Shown: positions 1 to 7,016 of the stretch, in pieces
Layout of the letters: each line of letters begins with the position of its first letter
Position numbering within the stretch: the stretch's first letter is position 1
Source of the DNA: UBA1876 sp964515395
Lineage (GTDB): Bacteria > Synergistota > Synergistia > Synergistales > Thermovirgaceae
Direction of reading: 5' to 3'
Length of the DNA stretch: 11,261 bases
NCBI GenBank assembly: GCA_964515395.1
Contig: CAZERC010000040.1
Span: 1 to 11,261 of the forward strand
The notes under the pieces: model-generated
The model's input: only the letters and a program-made list of their open reading frames with translations
What the model was told of the DNA's origin: nothing
Databases searched by the model: none
Translations under genes and position numbers: made by a program

Positions 1-126
1 GTATCCATTCGGACGGATGATCATGCATCCCCTGACCGGCGCATAATCTGCCAGTTGCGCCGCCTTGATGACATCCAGGTACCACTGGGAATAATCCTTT
101 TCTCTGGGTGTAATATTGCGTGCCAT
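1..126 (-). CDS. proS: Prolyl-tRNA synthetase, N-terminal 42 residues (partial, runs off left edge)
   Basis: This gene charges tRNA-Pro with proline in the cytoplasm. Only the first 42 codons lie in the window; the frame is open to the left edge. The ATG at 126-124 follows a GGAGG ribosome site six bases upstream. The protein begins MARNITPREKDYSQWYLDVI and continues with an ADYAPVRGCMIIRPNGY segment. This is the N-terminus typical of the short archaeal/eukaryal-like class of ProRS (about 480 residues), which is found in some bacteria; the catalytic motifs lie outside the window. It lies 118 bases downstream of the patatin gene on the same strand but has its own sigma70-like promoter at 195-223, so it is probably transcribed independently. 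The family call is confident from the N-terminal pattern; the class assignment is less certain. Confidence 0.88.
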   Translation of the reverse strand, partial: MARNITPREKDYSQWYLDVIKAAQLADYAPVRGCMIIRPNGY

Positions 127-194
127 GATTGCCCTCCTAACTTTTGCCTGCAGACTCCCGAAACAGTCCCGAATTTGCGTGGAAATTCCAGATC

Positions 195-223
195 ATTGTA
201 GTCAGTTCTCCGCACGGCGGCAA
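195..223 (-). promoter_or_regulatory. Sigma70-type promoter for proS
   Basis: On the minus strand a -35 box TTGCCG (223-218) and a -10 box TACAAT (200-195) are separated by exactly 17 bases. Transcription would start near 188, giving a leader of about 60 bases before the proS ATG. The leader is too short for a T-box, and no strong hairpin is visible in it. Confidence 0.65.
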
Positions 224-244
224 GTTCCGTTTATTTCCGTCCCT

Positions 245-2353
245 TCAGGGAACAGGGTCTCCCATGTCGTATCGCGGCCTTCCGATGACGTACCCGAAGG
301 TCCAGTCACCCCGATCGTCGTAGGTAACAAAGAACCCCCCATCGAATACCCTTCCGGGGAGCGTGAACCCCAGTCCCGCCTCCCAGGCTTCCTCGGCATC
401 ACTCCAGCCATCACGGTAAATTCGCCCTCCCGAGGCGAAGATGTCCATATGTATCGGGCCCCACCAGCTTTCACTGAACACCCGCCGCAGTGCAAGGCCG
501 GCCCACAGTGCATTCTCTCCCTTGAGGGGGTGGTCCGCCAGGGAATAGAGTTCGCGTCGTGCGCCAAGGTAGGCCGCGTTCCATGGCTTGCTGTCGTCGC
601 CAAAGATCGCCCCACCGTTCATGACGACTTTCCACCTCTCGCCAAGGGGCTGGACACCCCGAATCTTCGCCCGCCCGAGCAAGGAATCGTCATTGGTATA
701 CCAGGCCCACCCCTGGAAGGAAAACCCTTCTGAGGGATCGACGGGATCATCCATGTTGTTCACCGAAAGGGCCAAAACGGGCCCATGGGAACGGTCCGTT
801 TCCTGGGCCCGGATTTCTTCCGCCATATAGCCCAGGTAAAGCCGGAGCGGACCCCAGGAAAAATGCTCGCCCGCGCCGGCCCTGTACCTTTCCCATTCAT
901 GGATTCCGCTGTAGTACGTGTCGCGTTGCTCTTCAGCACCATAAAGGAAAAGGCCCAACCGCCGCCTTTTCTCATGGGTCTCACCAAGGTACCTGGCATG
1001 GAGTTCCCAATTGTCCCACACACCGAATCCGGCATCGATCAGATCTCCTTCGGAAAACACATCCCTGAAAAGGACGTTCCCGTAAAGTCGCCTGTAGGGA
1101 TCGATATTGGAAGCGTATCCCGAGACGATAATCTCCCTCGGAGGAGCTTTCTGCACGTTGACGTGCAGAACGGCTTCATTTTCATTCTGCTTTTCCAAAG
1201 AATATTCGGCATTCCGGACGTTTTCGCGATTCCTGAGCAGACGGCAGAGTTCCTCTACCTGGCGGACATCGAGAGGCTGTCCTATCCAGGATTCGTACAT
1301 TTCGGAAATCATCGAAGCAGACGTCCCGCTCATGCCGTGAATCCGTATATCTTTCACGATCAGTGCTTCTTCCTTTGCTCTTTTCAGGACCGGAGGAGCC
1401 GACGCCGCCGCGACACGGATCTCATCAAGCCGCCGGCGAGCAGCTTCCCGTCCCCGGGAAATGATTTCGTCCCAACCTCTCGTCGAAAGCATCTGCTCCC
1501 TTCCCACCCGGGGCGTGATGACCACATCAGCCTGATCGATCTCCCTTTTCACGTTCTGCTCCGTCATGATCGTTATCATCTGGTCGATGACGTCGACAAC
1601 GTTCCTGATGTCCTCACGGTTTTTCCCTTTTCCCGTCACATCGACCACGACGACGGGATACCCGGGGAAAAGGCGTTTGGCCTCGCTTACAGGGGTATTA
1701 GCGACAAGCCCGCCATCTACATACAGGTGACCATTGATCTCCCAGGGTTCGAAGAGTCCAGGGATCGACATGGAGGCCCGCATCGCCGAAGCGAGATTTC
1801 CCGAGGTGAGAACGGCCGCTTCACCGGTCTCCAGGTCCGTCGCCACTGCAGCAAAAGGAATCGGCAGGTCCATGAAATCATAGGTGGAAACCCTGGCGGT
1901 AAGGCGTGAAAGTCTGTCCAGCAGCTGCTCGCCCTCGAGTCCGCCCAGAGGGCCCGTGATCCTCCATGAACGGTCGAGCTCCAGCCGCAGAAGTGATTTT
2001 TCCCATTCCAGACCGGACTCTCCGGGTGGCGTTCCTTCAGTTTTTCCGCCGTCTCTCAACAATTCATGCAGGTCGAGATCCTCTATGATTTCCTGCAATT
2101 CTGCACCATCGTACCCGCAGGCAGCCAGTCCACCGACAATAGCCCCCATGCTGGTGCCGACGATTCCCGCCACGGGAATCCCCTTTTCCTCAAGCACCTG
2201 GAAAACACCGACATGGGCAAAACCCCGGGTTCCACCCCCGGACAGGACCAACACTACGCCCCCATCCGGACCCGAAGCTTTCCCTGCAAATGCCGGAGGG
2301 AGAAAAAGGGTTGCCAGAACGAGAAAACCCAGTAGCGGGCGGATCTTCTTCAT
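245..2353 (-). CDS. Patatin-like phospholipase with POTRA domain and C-terminal outer-membrane beta-barrel (PlpD-like, type Vd secretion)
   Basis: A 702-residue secreted lipid hydrolase. Residues 1-23 are a signal peptide (MKK start, hydrophobic core, AFA cleavage site). The patatin domain covers about 31-315. It holds the oxyanion-hole motif GGGTRG (39-44), the nucleophile elbow GTSMG (Ser68) and the catalytic Asp in DGG (Asp213), so the Ser-Asp dyad is intact. A single POTRA-like domain follows at about 331-403, then a region rich in aromatic, alternating strands (about 405-702) as in Omp85-type barrels. This architecture and length match Pseudomonas PlpD, a type Vd autotransporter; activity on phospholipids is inferred. 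The ATG at 2353 is preferred over one five codons upstream because GGAGG lies eight bases before it and overlaps the upstream ATG. The chain ends in DPVP rather than the usual terminal aromatic residue. No terminator is visible before proS. Confidence 0.9.
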   Translation of the reverse strand: MKKIRPLLGFLVLATLFLPPAFAGKASGPDGGVVLVLSGGGTRGFAHVGVFQVLEEKGIPVAGIVGTSMGAIVGGLAACGYDGAELQEIIEDLDLHELLRDGGKTEGTPPGESGLEWEKSLLRLELDRSWRITGPLGGLEGEQLLDRLSRLTARVSTYDFMDLPIPFAAVATDLETGEAAVLTSGNLASAMRASMSIPGLFEPWEINGHLYVDGGLVANTPVSEAKRLFPGYPVVVVDVTGKGKNREDIRNVVDVIDQMITIMTEQNVKREIDQADVVITPRVGREQMLSTRGWDEIISRGREAARRRLDEIRVAAASAPPVLKRAKEEALIVKDIRIHGMSGTSASMISEMYESWIGQPLDVRQVEELCRLLRNRENVRNAEYSLEKQNENEAVLHVNVQKAPPREIIVSGYASNIDPYRRLYGNVLFRDVFSEGDLIDAGFGVWDNWELHARYLGETHEKRRRLGLFLYGAEEQRDTYYSGIHEWERYRAGAGEHFSWGPLRLYLGYMAEEIRAQETDRSHGPVLALSVNNMDDPVDPSEGFSFQGWAWYTNDDSLLGRAKIRGVQPLGERWKVVMNGGAIFGDDSKPWNAAYLGARRELYSLADHPLKGENALWAGLALRRVFSESWWGPIHMDIFASGGRIYRDGWSDAEEAWEAGLGFTLPGRVFDGGFFVTYDDRGDWTFGYVIGRPRYDMGDPVP

Positions 2354-2406
2354 CAGAAATACCTCCATGCCGCTCTTTTTCGAAATGTTATTTCACTTGA
2401 AACTCA

Positions 2407-2415
2407 ATCATATCA
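2407..2415 (-). promoter_or_regulatory. Candidate extended -10 promoter for the patatin gene
   Basis: The minus strand reads TGATATGAT, a TGn extended -10 box with TATGAT at 2412-2407. The start point would be near 2400, about 47 bases upstream of the ATG at 2353. The -35 region is poor (TTCAAA only at 19-base spacing), which extended -10 promoters can tolerate. Confidence 0.4.
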
Positions 2416-2434
2416 GAAGGACAAGTGGCTTTTT

Positions 2435-2451
2435 GAAGCCCTTGCGGCTTC
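2435..2451. other. Six-base-pair perfect hairpin in the divergent intergenic region
   Basis: GAAGCC (2435-2440) and GGCTTC (2446-2451) form a perfect inverted repeat around a CTTGC loop. It sits between the divergent patatin and racemase genes. On neither strand is it followed by a T-tract (on the plus strand the Ts precede it), so it is not an intrinsic terminator. An operator role is possible because it overlaps a weak candidate -35 box for the racemase. Confidence 0.35.
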
Positions 2452-2470
2452 CCGGACTTTTGGTGACAAT
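2442..2470 (+). promoter_or_regulatory. Weak candidate promoter for the racemase gene
   Basis: TTGCGG (2442-2447) and GACAAT (2465-2470) are 17 bases apart on the plus strand, giving a leader of about 75 bases before the ATG at 2552. Both boxes are only partial matches to consensus. The -35 box overlaps the right half of the hairpin at 2435-2451. Confidence 0.3.
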
Positions 2471-2551
2471 ACACGAAAAGGACCCTTTTTGCATTTCCCC
2501 ATGTCGAGGAAAGGAAGGGCATCACAAGTCGGCAGGACAAGGAGGCCTTTC

Positions 2552-3262
2552 ATGACCAAAGGACCCACTGAAATCCCCGGAATACTCGGAGGAATGGGAC
2601 CCGCCGCCACGGCAGAGTTCTTCAGGCTTATCTGTGACCTGGCACCATCGGAAAAAGACCAGAATCACCCGAGGGTTTACATCCTGTCAGACCCCTGGAT
2701 ACCCGACAGGACGGAAGCCATCATAGGCGACGGCCAGGACCCCGGGCCTTTCATCCTGGAAGACATGAAAAAACTCGCCCTTTGGGGTGCTTCTTTTCTT
2801 GTCGTGCCGTGTAACACGGCCCACGTATTTATCGACAGGCTCGCAGGCGAAATCCCCCTGCCTCTTGTCCACATCGTTGACGCGACGATCGAAGAAGCGG
2901 CGCGGCGAAGTGCCCGTGGGGCATGGCTGATGGGCAGCAGGGGGACACTGGACTCCGGGATTTATCAAAAACATGCAAAAAAAAGCGCCTACCCCCTGGC
3001 AATCCCTTCACCGGAGTTGCAGAAAAAAACCCAGGAAGTGATCCGCCTCGTCAAGGCGAATGAAAAAGACAAGGCCGGGGCCTTTCTCGAAGACATCGTT
3101 TGCAAGCTGCGTGAACAACATGACCTCCCGGTCATCGCGGCATGTACGGAGCTTCCATTGGCATGGAAGTCATCACGTCTGCCCGCAAAGGGGACGATTT
3201 CAAGCCTTGAAGCCTTGGCATCGGCGTGTATCAACCGACTGTATCCAGAAGGGAAGGTATAG
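2552..3262 (+). CDS. Aspartate/glutamate racemase family protein
   Basis: A 236-residue PLP-independent amino-acid racemase. These enzymes invert the alpha carbon, usually of aspartate, with two cysteines acting as acid and base. The chain opens with GILGGMGPAAT (residues 10-20), the hallmark of the aspartate racemase branch. The first catalytic cysteine is in VVPCNTAH (Cys87) and the second in AACTELPL (Cys198), so both are present. The length is normal for the family (about 230). The start is set by GGAGG six bases before the ATG; an in-frame ATG upstream at 2489 has no such site and would add 21 basic, unconserved residues. The gene stands alone on its strand, divergent from the patatin gene, and ends only seven bases from the stop of the convergent CLC gene. 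Whether the substrate is aspartate, glutamate or a related acid cannot be read from the sequence. Confidence 0.9.
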   Translation: MTKGPTEIPGILGGMGPAATAEFFRLICDLAPSEKDQNHPRVYILSDPWIPDRTEAIIGDGQDPGPFILEDMKKLALWGASFLVVPCNTAHVFIDRLAGEIPLPLVHIVDATIEEAARRSARGAWLMGSRGTLDSGIYQKHAKKSAYPLAIPSPELQKKTQEVIRLVKANEKDKAGAFLEDIVCKLREQHDLPVIAACTELPLAWKSSRLPAKGTISSLEALASACINRLYPEGKV

Positions 3263-3269
3263 GCGAGGG

Positions 3270-4646
3270 CTATCGAAGAAACCTGATGCGCTCGAGAAAC
3301 CTGCTCAGACTGAAGGCGAAAGGTCCCATGCGCGGGACAGCTTCGTCTACCGTCTGGCCCTGCTTCAAAGCCAGGGCTGGTGTCTTCGACCGGGCCAGGA
3401 TCTGGCTCGGATACAGGCTCCTGTGGCCGCTGAGAGCAAAGGATATAACCGAGACGACAGCGGCAAAAAGTCCCGCCGCGTTTCCGAAAAGTTCCGTGGC
3501 AAGGATAATGGCGGCAATCGGGGTATTCGCCGACCCGGCAAGCACGCCAACGAATCCCAGCACTCCGAAAAAGACTGGATCAAGATTGAAAAAGGAGGCA
3601 AACGCCGCCCCGGCTGCGGTCCCGACGAAAAACGTGGGCGTCAGGACGCCGCCGGTGCCACCGAATGCAAGGGTCACCCCTGTGGTAAAGGATTTCATGG
3701 CGAATGCGTACAGGGGAACCTCTTCCCCCCTGAAGATCGCCATGATGGTCGACTCGCCGAGGCCCAGATACAGGTTTCCGAAAAAACACCATACGAGAAT
3801 CAACACGGCTGACCCGATCAAGGCTTTGATATAGGGCCCGAGGGTGATTTTTTTCGCCAGTCGTTCCATTGATGACAGCATTTCAATATGAAAAAGGGAA
3901 ACGAAGCCAAAGAAAACACCGGCCACAATGACAATCGCAAAAACGGGCAGGGAAAAGGCGGGGATCTCGACTGTGGCGGCGATGTTATAGGGTGTGCCAA
4001 GAAACAGGGCCGTCCGGTAGGAAACGATCCCACTGATGAAAGACGGAAGTAAAACATCGTAGAGAATCTGGCCCATGAACAGGACTTCCAGACCAAAGAC
4101 GGCACCGGCGACGGGCGTCCCGAACACGGCGGCAAACCCTGCGGAAATGCCGCATACTACGAGTTTCCGGCGATCCCGCTTGTTGAAACGGGCGGACGTT
4201 GCGACTCCCGACATGAGGGCCGCCCCTATCTGGGCACAGGGGCCGACCCGCCCCGCCGACCCGCCCGAGGCAATGGTGAGGATTGACGCCACCATCTTTA
4301 CGGGAGCGATCCTGAGGGGCACGTGGCCTTTAAAACGGTGTACGGCCTGAACGGCAATATCCCGTTTCAGCTGAAGCCCTTCCAGATTCGACAGTCTGAC
4401 AACGAAAACGCTCGCAAGAAGTCCTGCGGGCAAAAGGAGCAGGCGCCACAGCCCGGGATCCGCCGTCAAGGACGAAGACACCTCGAGGGAGCGAAGGAAA
4501 AGAGCGGAGAAGGACCCGACGACGACGCCGGTAATGACGGCCAGAAAGAGCCATTTCGCAAGTTCGTAAAGCAGCGAGATTTCTTCGATAAAGAAAAACA
4601 GTCCCCGCTTTGGACTTTTCACTTGAGACCGTCCCCTTTGCAGCAT
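3270..4646 (-). CDS. CLC-family chloride channel/transporter lacking both transport glutamates
   Basis: A polytopic inner-membrane protein of 458 residues with the voltage-gated chloride channel fold. Recognisable elements in order are a GGSAGRVGPCAQIGA segment (128-142; the GREGP filter region), FGTPVAGAVFGLEVLF (the helix carrying the inner glutamate pair), GTGGVLTPTFFVGT (the second filter loop) and SLYPSQ near the end, carrying the probable central tyrosine. The gating glutamate of GREGP (E148 in E. coli ClcA) is Val134 here, codon GTC. At the E202/E203 pair the sequence is E-V. Family knowledge says these residues carry protons in exchangers, so this may be a passive anion channel; that is inference. 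The ATG at 4646 has no good ribosome site. A GTG at 4622, ten bases after AAGGGG, is a real alternative start. It is the last gene of the acyltransferase/YqgF-like/CLC cluster. Confidence 0.88.
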   Translation of the reverse strand: MLQRGRSQVKSPKRGLFFFIEEISLLYELAKWLFLAVITGVVVGSFSALFLRSLEVSSSLTADPGLWRLLLLPAGLLASVFVVRLSNLEGLQLKRDIAVQAVHRFKGHVPLRIAPVKMVASILTIASGGSAGRVGPCAQIGAALMSGVATSARFNKRDRRKLVVCGISAGFAAVFGTPVAGAVFGLEVLFMGQILYDVLLPSFISGIVSYRTALFLGTPYNIAATVEIPAFSLPVFAIVIVAGVFFGFVSLFHIEMLSSMERLAKKITLGPYIKALIGSAVLILVWCFFGNLYLGLGESTIMAIFRGEEVPLYAFAMKSFTTGVTLAFGGTGGVLTPTFFVGTAAGAAFASFFNLDPVFFGVLGFVGVLAGSANTPIAAIILATELFGNAAGLFAAVVSVISFALSGHRSLYPSQILARSKTPALALKQGQTVDEAVPRMGPFAFSLSRFLERIRFLR

Positions 4647-4664
4647 TTCGTTGAAAAGGCTTTC

Positions 4665-5141
4665 TCAGTTCTGTCCTTCGGGAAATGAAATCTCATCAGT
4701 CAGGAAGCCGAGATAGTCCAGCACCAGCCGCCATGCTGCGAGATCGTCGACTGGACGAGGCGGGACCCTGAAGGAAAGGGGAAGGAGTCGAACCGGTCCC
4801 CGCGGCGGGTGAAGAATCCAGTACAGCTTGCGTGCCCTCAGAGTCGAATAGGCTTCCGGGACCGTCTCGAAAGGTTCATTTTTCAGCCGGATATTTTCGG
4901 CCATTTCCTTCATCCCCGTTCCGCTTCCCAGAAGGATCTTCTCGCAGGACGGCAGGTGCGGCTCAAAGAAGTACCTTTCACGAACCCAATCTACAAAACC
5001 TCCGGTTGTCCCTGCCTCCACCGCTTCAAGCCATGTATTGAAGTCCCTGCGAGGCGCAATACCCGACAAAAGGAGTCTGCCGTCACTCTCCACCATGGCC
5101 CATCCGAACTTTTCCCGCCCCGGATCGATCCCCGCCAGCAT
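4665..5141 (-). CDS. YqgF/RuvC-like RNase H-fold protein
   Basis: A 158-residue protein resembling YqgF (RuvX), the RNase H-like nuclease of 16S rRNA maturation, but clearly divergent. It begins MLAGIDPGREKFGWAMV, matching the first strand and catalytic Asp (Asp6). It has an ILLGSGTGMKEM segment where YqgF has its central strand, an E in TVPEAYST (Glu96) at the second acidic position, and PVDDLAAWRLVLDYL (Asp132/Asp133) at the third. All three acidic positions are therefore filled. The ATG overlaps the last base of the upstream acyltransferase stop (TGATG), with GGGGGA six bases before it, which implies translational coupling. A longer frame to 5213 has no support. The biological role is unknown; Holliday junction or RNA cleavage are both possible from the fold. 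The CLC gene follows 18 bases later. Confidence 0.72.
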   Translation of the reverse strand: MLAGIDPGREKFGWAMVESDGRLLLSGIAPRRDFNTWLEAVEAGTTGGFVDWVRERYFFEPHLPSCEKILLGSGTGMKEMAENIRLKNEPFETVPEAYSTLRARKLYWILHPPRGPVRLLPLSFRVPPRPVDDLAAWRLVLDYLGFLTDEISFPEGQN

Positions 5142-6043
5142 CAGCGGTCCCCCGTCGTGGAAGCCCAGCGGGGATAGAGCCACATCCATTGTTCCGGATA
5201 TTTCATGATCCATTCCCCGATAACGTCATTGCACAGTTTTACCGACGCTTCGAGTTCATTCCCGAAGGCATCCTTCGAAGGCGGCTGGAGTGCAGGCAGC
5301 AGATACAGGTCATGTCGGATTCCGTCGGGCCTCCTGATGATGAATAACGGAACGATTTTGGAATCAAGCTTGTCCGCCATTTTCAAAGGACCATAGGGGG
5401 TGCTGGCCTCCAGCCCCAGAAAGGGAGCCACGATGCCGCGGTTTCCAAAATCCTGATCGAGCAGGACACCCAGGATCTCGCCTTTTTTGAGACATCTCAA
5501 GGCTGCCTTCAGGTCAAATCCTTTTCCGATCGTCTTGACGCGGGAACTGGCTCTCAGGAGCTCGATAAGTTTCGTTATTCTTGGATCGCGCTGCTCGGCC
5601 CCAATGGCGTTCATTGGGTAGCCTTTCTGTCCAAGGACCGCAGCGGCCAGTTCCCAGTTTCCGAGGTGGGCCGTCAAGAGGATGACTCCCCGGCCTTCAT
5701 TGAAAGCCGCCTGGAGGTTTTCTTCTCCATGAACTTCAACGTAATTTTCGACGTCACTTCCCAAAAGCGGAAGGCGGAGAAATTCGGCAAGGCTTCGGCC
5801 CAGATTCATATAGGAACCCTTCACGATACGCCTGGCCGTGGTGATCCCGACTCCAAGGACGCGGACACAACGTCGTTCGGGCTTGTCGACACGCTTTTTG
5901 CTCAGGACCCAGACGATCCAGCCGACCCCTCTTCCAGCGGACACGGCCAGCCGCTGGGGAAGGTGCCACAAAATCCACCTGAACAGGAGGATCGCTCGCC
6001 AGACGAATTCGCTGGATTTGTCGTTTCTTTCGCTTCTTTTCAT
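5141..6043 (-). CDS. LpxL/HtrB-family lysophospholipid acyltransferase
   Basis: A 300-residue acyltransferase of the lipid A biosynthesis (LpxL/LpxM) family, which transfers a secondary acyl chain onto a Kdo-lipid A-type acceptor at the inner face of the inner membrane. The catalytic HX4E motif is present as AHLGNWELA (His126, Glu131). The family block LLDQDFGNRGIVAPFLG and the following GPLKMADKL segment are clear, as is a C-terminal PEQWMWLYPRW close to the typical family ending. An N-terminal hydrophobic segment (about 13-47) would anchor it to the membrane. The ATG at 6043 follows GGGAAGG at suitable spacing. It is the first gene of a three-gene minus-strand cluster; its stop overlaps the next start by one base. 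Its presence points to a diderm cell. The exact acceptor and acyl chain cannot be told. Confidence 0.88.
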   Translation of the reverse strand: MKRSERNDKSSEFVWRAILLFRWILWHLPQRLAVSAGRGVGWIVWVLSKKRVDKPERRCVRVLGVGITTARRIVKGSYMNLGRSLAEFLRLPLLGSDVENYVEVHGEENLQAAFNEGRGVILLTAHLGNWELAAAVLGQKGYPMNAIGAEQRDPRITKLIELLRASSRVKTIGKGFDLKAALRCLKKGEILGVLLDQDFGNRGIVAPFLGLEASTPYGPLKMADKLDSKIVPLFIIRRPDGIRHDLYLLPALQPPSKDAFGNELEASVKLCNDVIGEWIMKYPEQWMWLYPRWASTTGDR

Positions 6044-6068
6044 GACTGCACCTTCCCGGATTGACTCC

Positions 6069-6096
6069 TTGACGCCCCTCTGGTGTTTGCTAGACT
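6069..6096 (+). promoter_or_regulatory. Promoter for the universal stress protein gene
   Basis: TTGACG (6069-6074) is followed after 16 bases by TAGACT (6091-6096), preceded by TGC to give an extended -10 element. The start point would be near 6103, about 29 bases before the ATG. No comparably good promoter for the divergent acyltransferase was found in the 88-base gap. Confidence 0.6.
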
Positions 6097-6131
6097 AAAT
6101 AGACATAGCACAAAACGAAGGAGTGGGCGAC

Positions 6132-6929
6132 ATGTTCCGTAAACTATTGTATCCTACAGATCTTTCCCAACTGTCACTGAAGGGACTCGAATGGACCGCC
6201 AAAAACCTTCTTCAGGGTGAATCGGAAATCCTGATCGCCCACGTGGTGGACCCGGCAAGCGGAACCAGAACCCCTGAAATAACCCATGATGTCAAACAAT
6301 ACCTTGACGACATCAGCAGAGAACTCTCGGAGAGAAACATACAAAACACCATATTTCTCGAAACCGGTAATGCCACGGAAATTCTCCCCGATCTGGCCCA
6401 TTCGGCAGGATGCACGGCGTCGGTACTTTTTGTCCCGGAGTACGAAAAGGTCACACCCGTCGTCCGCATGATTCCGATTCCACATTTTATCGCGAAATGC
6501 CCGGAAGGCAGAATGCCGGTAGGCAACCCCTTTGAGGAGATCGTTCTCTGTACGGATCTTTCCTTCGAACGTATCGATTCGATGCTGACGCAGCTCAGGC
6601 CCATCCTCGAGGGATATGAAACCAGGATCACGCTCCTTCATTCCGTCACTCTCGAGGACCCCCAGACTTCTGAAGAAGTTTTCAGAACGGCCTCGGAAGC
6701 TCTCGAGGAAGTCCGTCTCAGCGTAAAGGAATGGAATCCCCGTACCGAAGCGGTCCTCGCGAGCGGCGAACCCGAGGAGGAACTGCTCAAGCAGTGCGCA
6801 CTGCTGGGCGCAAAGCTCGTAATCGTCGGACTCTCAACCCACGGGGAACTCTGGAATCTGATCATCGGAAGCACGGGGGAATCCATTATCGAACGTTCAG
6901 CGGCTCCCGTACTCGTCCTGCCCACATAA
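6132..6929 (+). CDS. Tandem universal stress protein (UspA superfamily)
   Basis: A 265-residue cytoplasmic protein with two UspA-like domains. The first (about 1-120) opens with MFRKLLYPTDLSQLSLKGLE, a typical Usp first strand with its Asp, but lacks a recognisable nucleotide loop. The second (about 132-265) begins EEIVLCTDLSF and ends with VGLSTHGELWNLIIGSTGES and APVLVLP. Its ATP loop is altered: the usual G-x2-G-x9-G(S/T) reads as S-T-H-G then seven residues before GST, so nucleotide binding is uncertain. Usp proteins are stress-induced and often bind ATP or AMP; partners here are unknown. The ATG at 6132 is chosen because AAGGAG lies eight bases upstream; a GTG three codons earlier overlaps that site. 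It is transcribed alone and ends 16 bases before the arms of a strong terminator. Confidence 0.9.
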   Translation: MFRKLLYPTDLSQLSLKGLEWTAKNLLQGESEILIAHVVDPASGTRTPEITHDVKQYLDDISRELSERNIQNTIFLETGNATEILPDLAHSAGCTASVLFVPEYEKVTPVVRMIPIPHFIAKCPEGRMPVGNPFEEIVLCTDLSFERIDSMLTQLRPILEGYETRITLLHSVTLEDPQTSEEVFRTASEALEEVRLSVKEWNPRTEAVLASGEPEEELLKQCALLGAKLVIVGLSTHGELWNLIIGSTGESIIERSAAPVLVLPT

Positions 6930-6945
6930 AGCCCTCACCAGAAAA

Positions 6946-6982
6946 AAACGAGGGCGCGGGTTCCCCTCCCGCGCCCTCGTTT
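6946..6982. terminator. Bidirectional intrinsic terminator
   Basis: A 15-base-pair perfect stem (6946-6960 with 6968-6982; 13 pairs are ACGAGGGCGCGGG and its complement) closes a seven-base loop, TTCCCCT. It lies between the convergent stress-protein gene and the decarboxylase operon. On the minus strand the stem runs straight into seven Ts, making it a strong stop for the operon. On the plus strand the T-run after the stem is shorter and broken, so termination there is probably weaker. Confidence 0.93.
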
Positions 6983-7016
6983 CGTCTTGTGTCCTTTTTC
7001 GGTAGTTTCAGGAAAC

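Noticed and set aside
202..615. 137-codon minus-strand frame within the patatin 3' end, considered as a frameshifted barrel tail
   Set aside because: The main frame stays barrel-like to its stop at 245, so no frameshift is needed.
785..1909. Long 374-codon open frame on the plus strand
   Set aside because: It lies wholly antisense to the patatin/POTRA gene, whose motifs are intact on the minus strand. The translation is rich in Arg, Pro and Ser with no recognisable domain, as expected for a shadow frame.
2395..2428. CACTTG...CAAGTG inverted repeat between the divergent genes as an operator
   Set aside because: Six-base arms about 22 bases apart are expected by chance, and there is no further symmetry around them.
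2435..2451. Hairpin considered as a terminator between patatin and racemase
   Set aside because: The genes are divergent and neither strand has a T-tract after the stem.
3060..3812. 250-codon plus-strand frame crossing the racemase end and the CLC gene
   Set aside because: Overlaps two well-supported genes, is highly basic and has no domain pattern.
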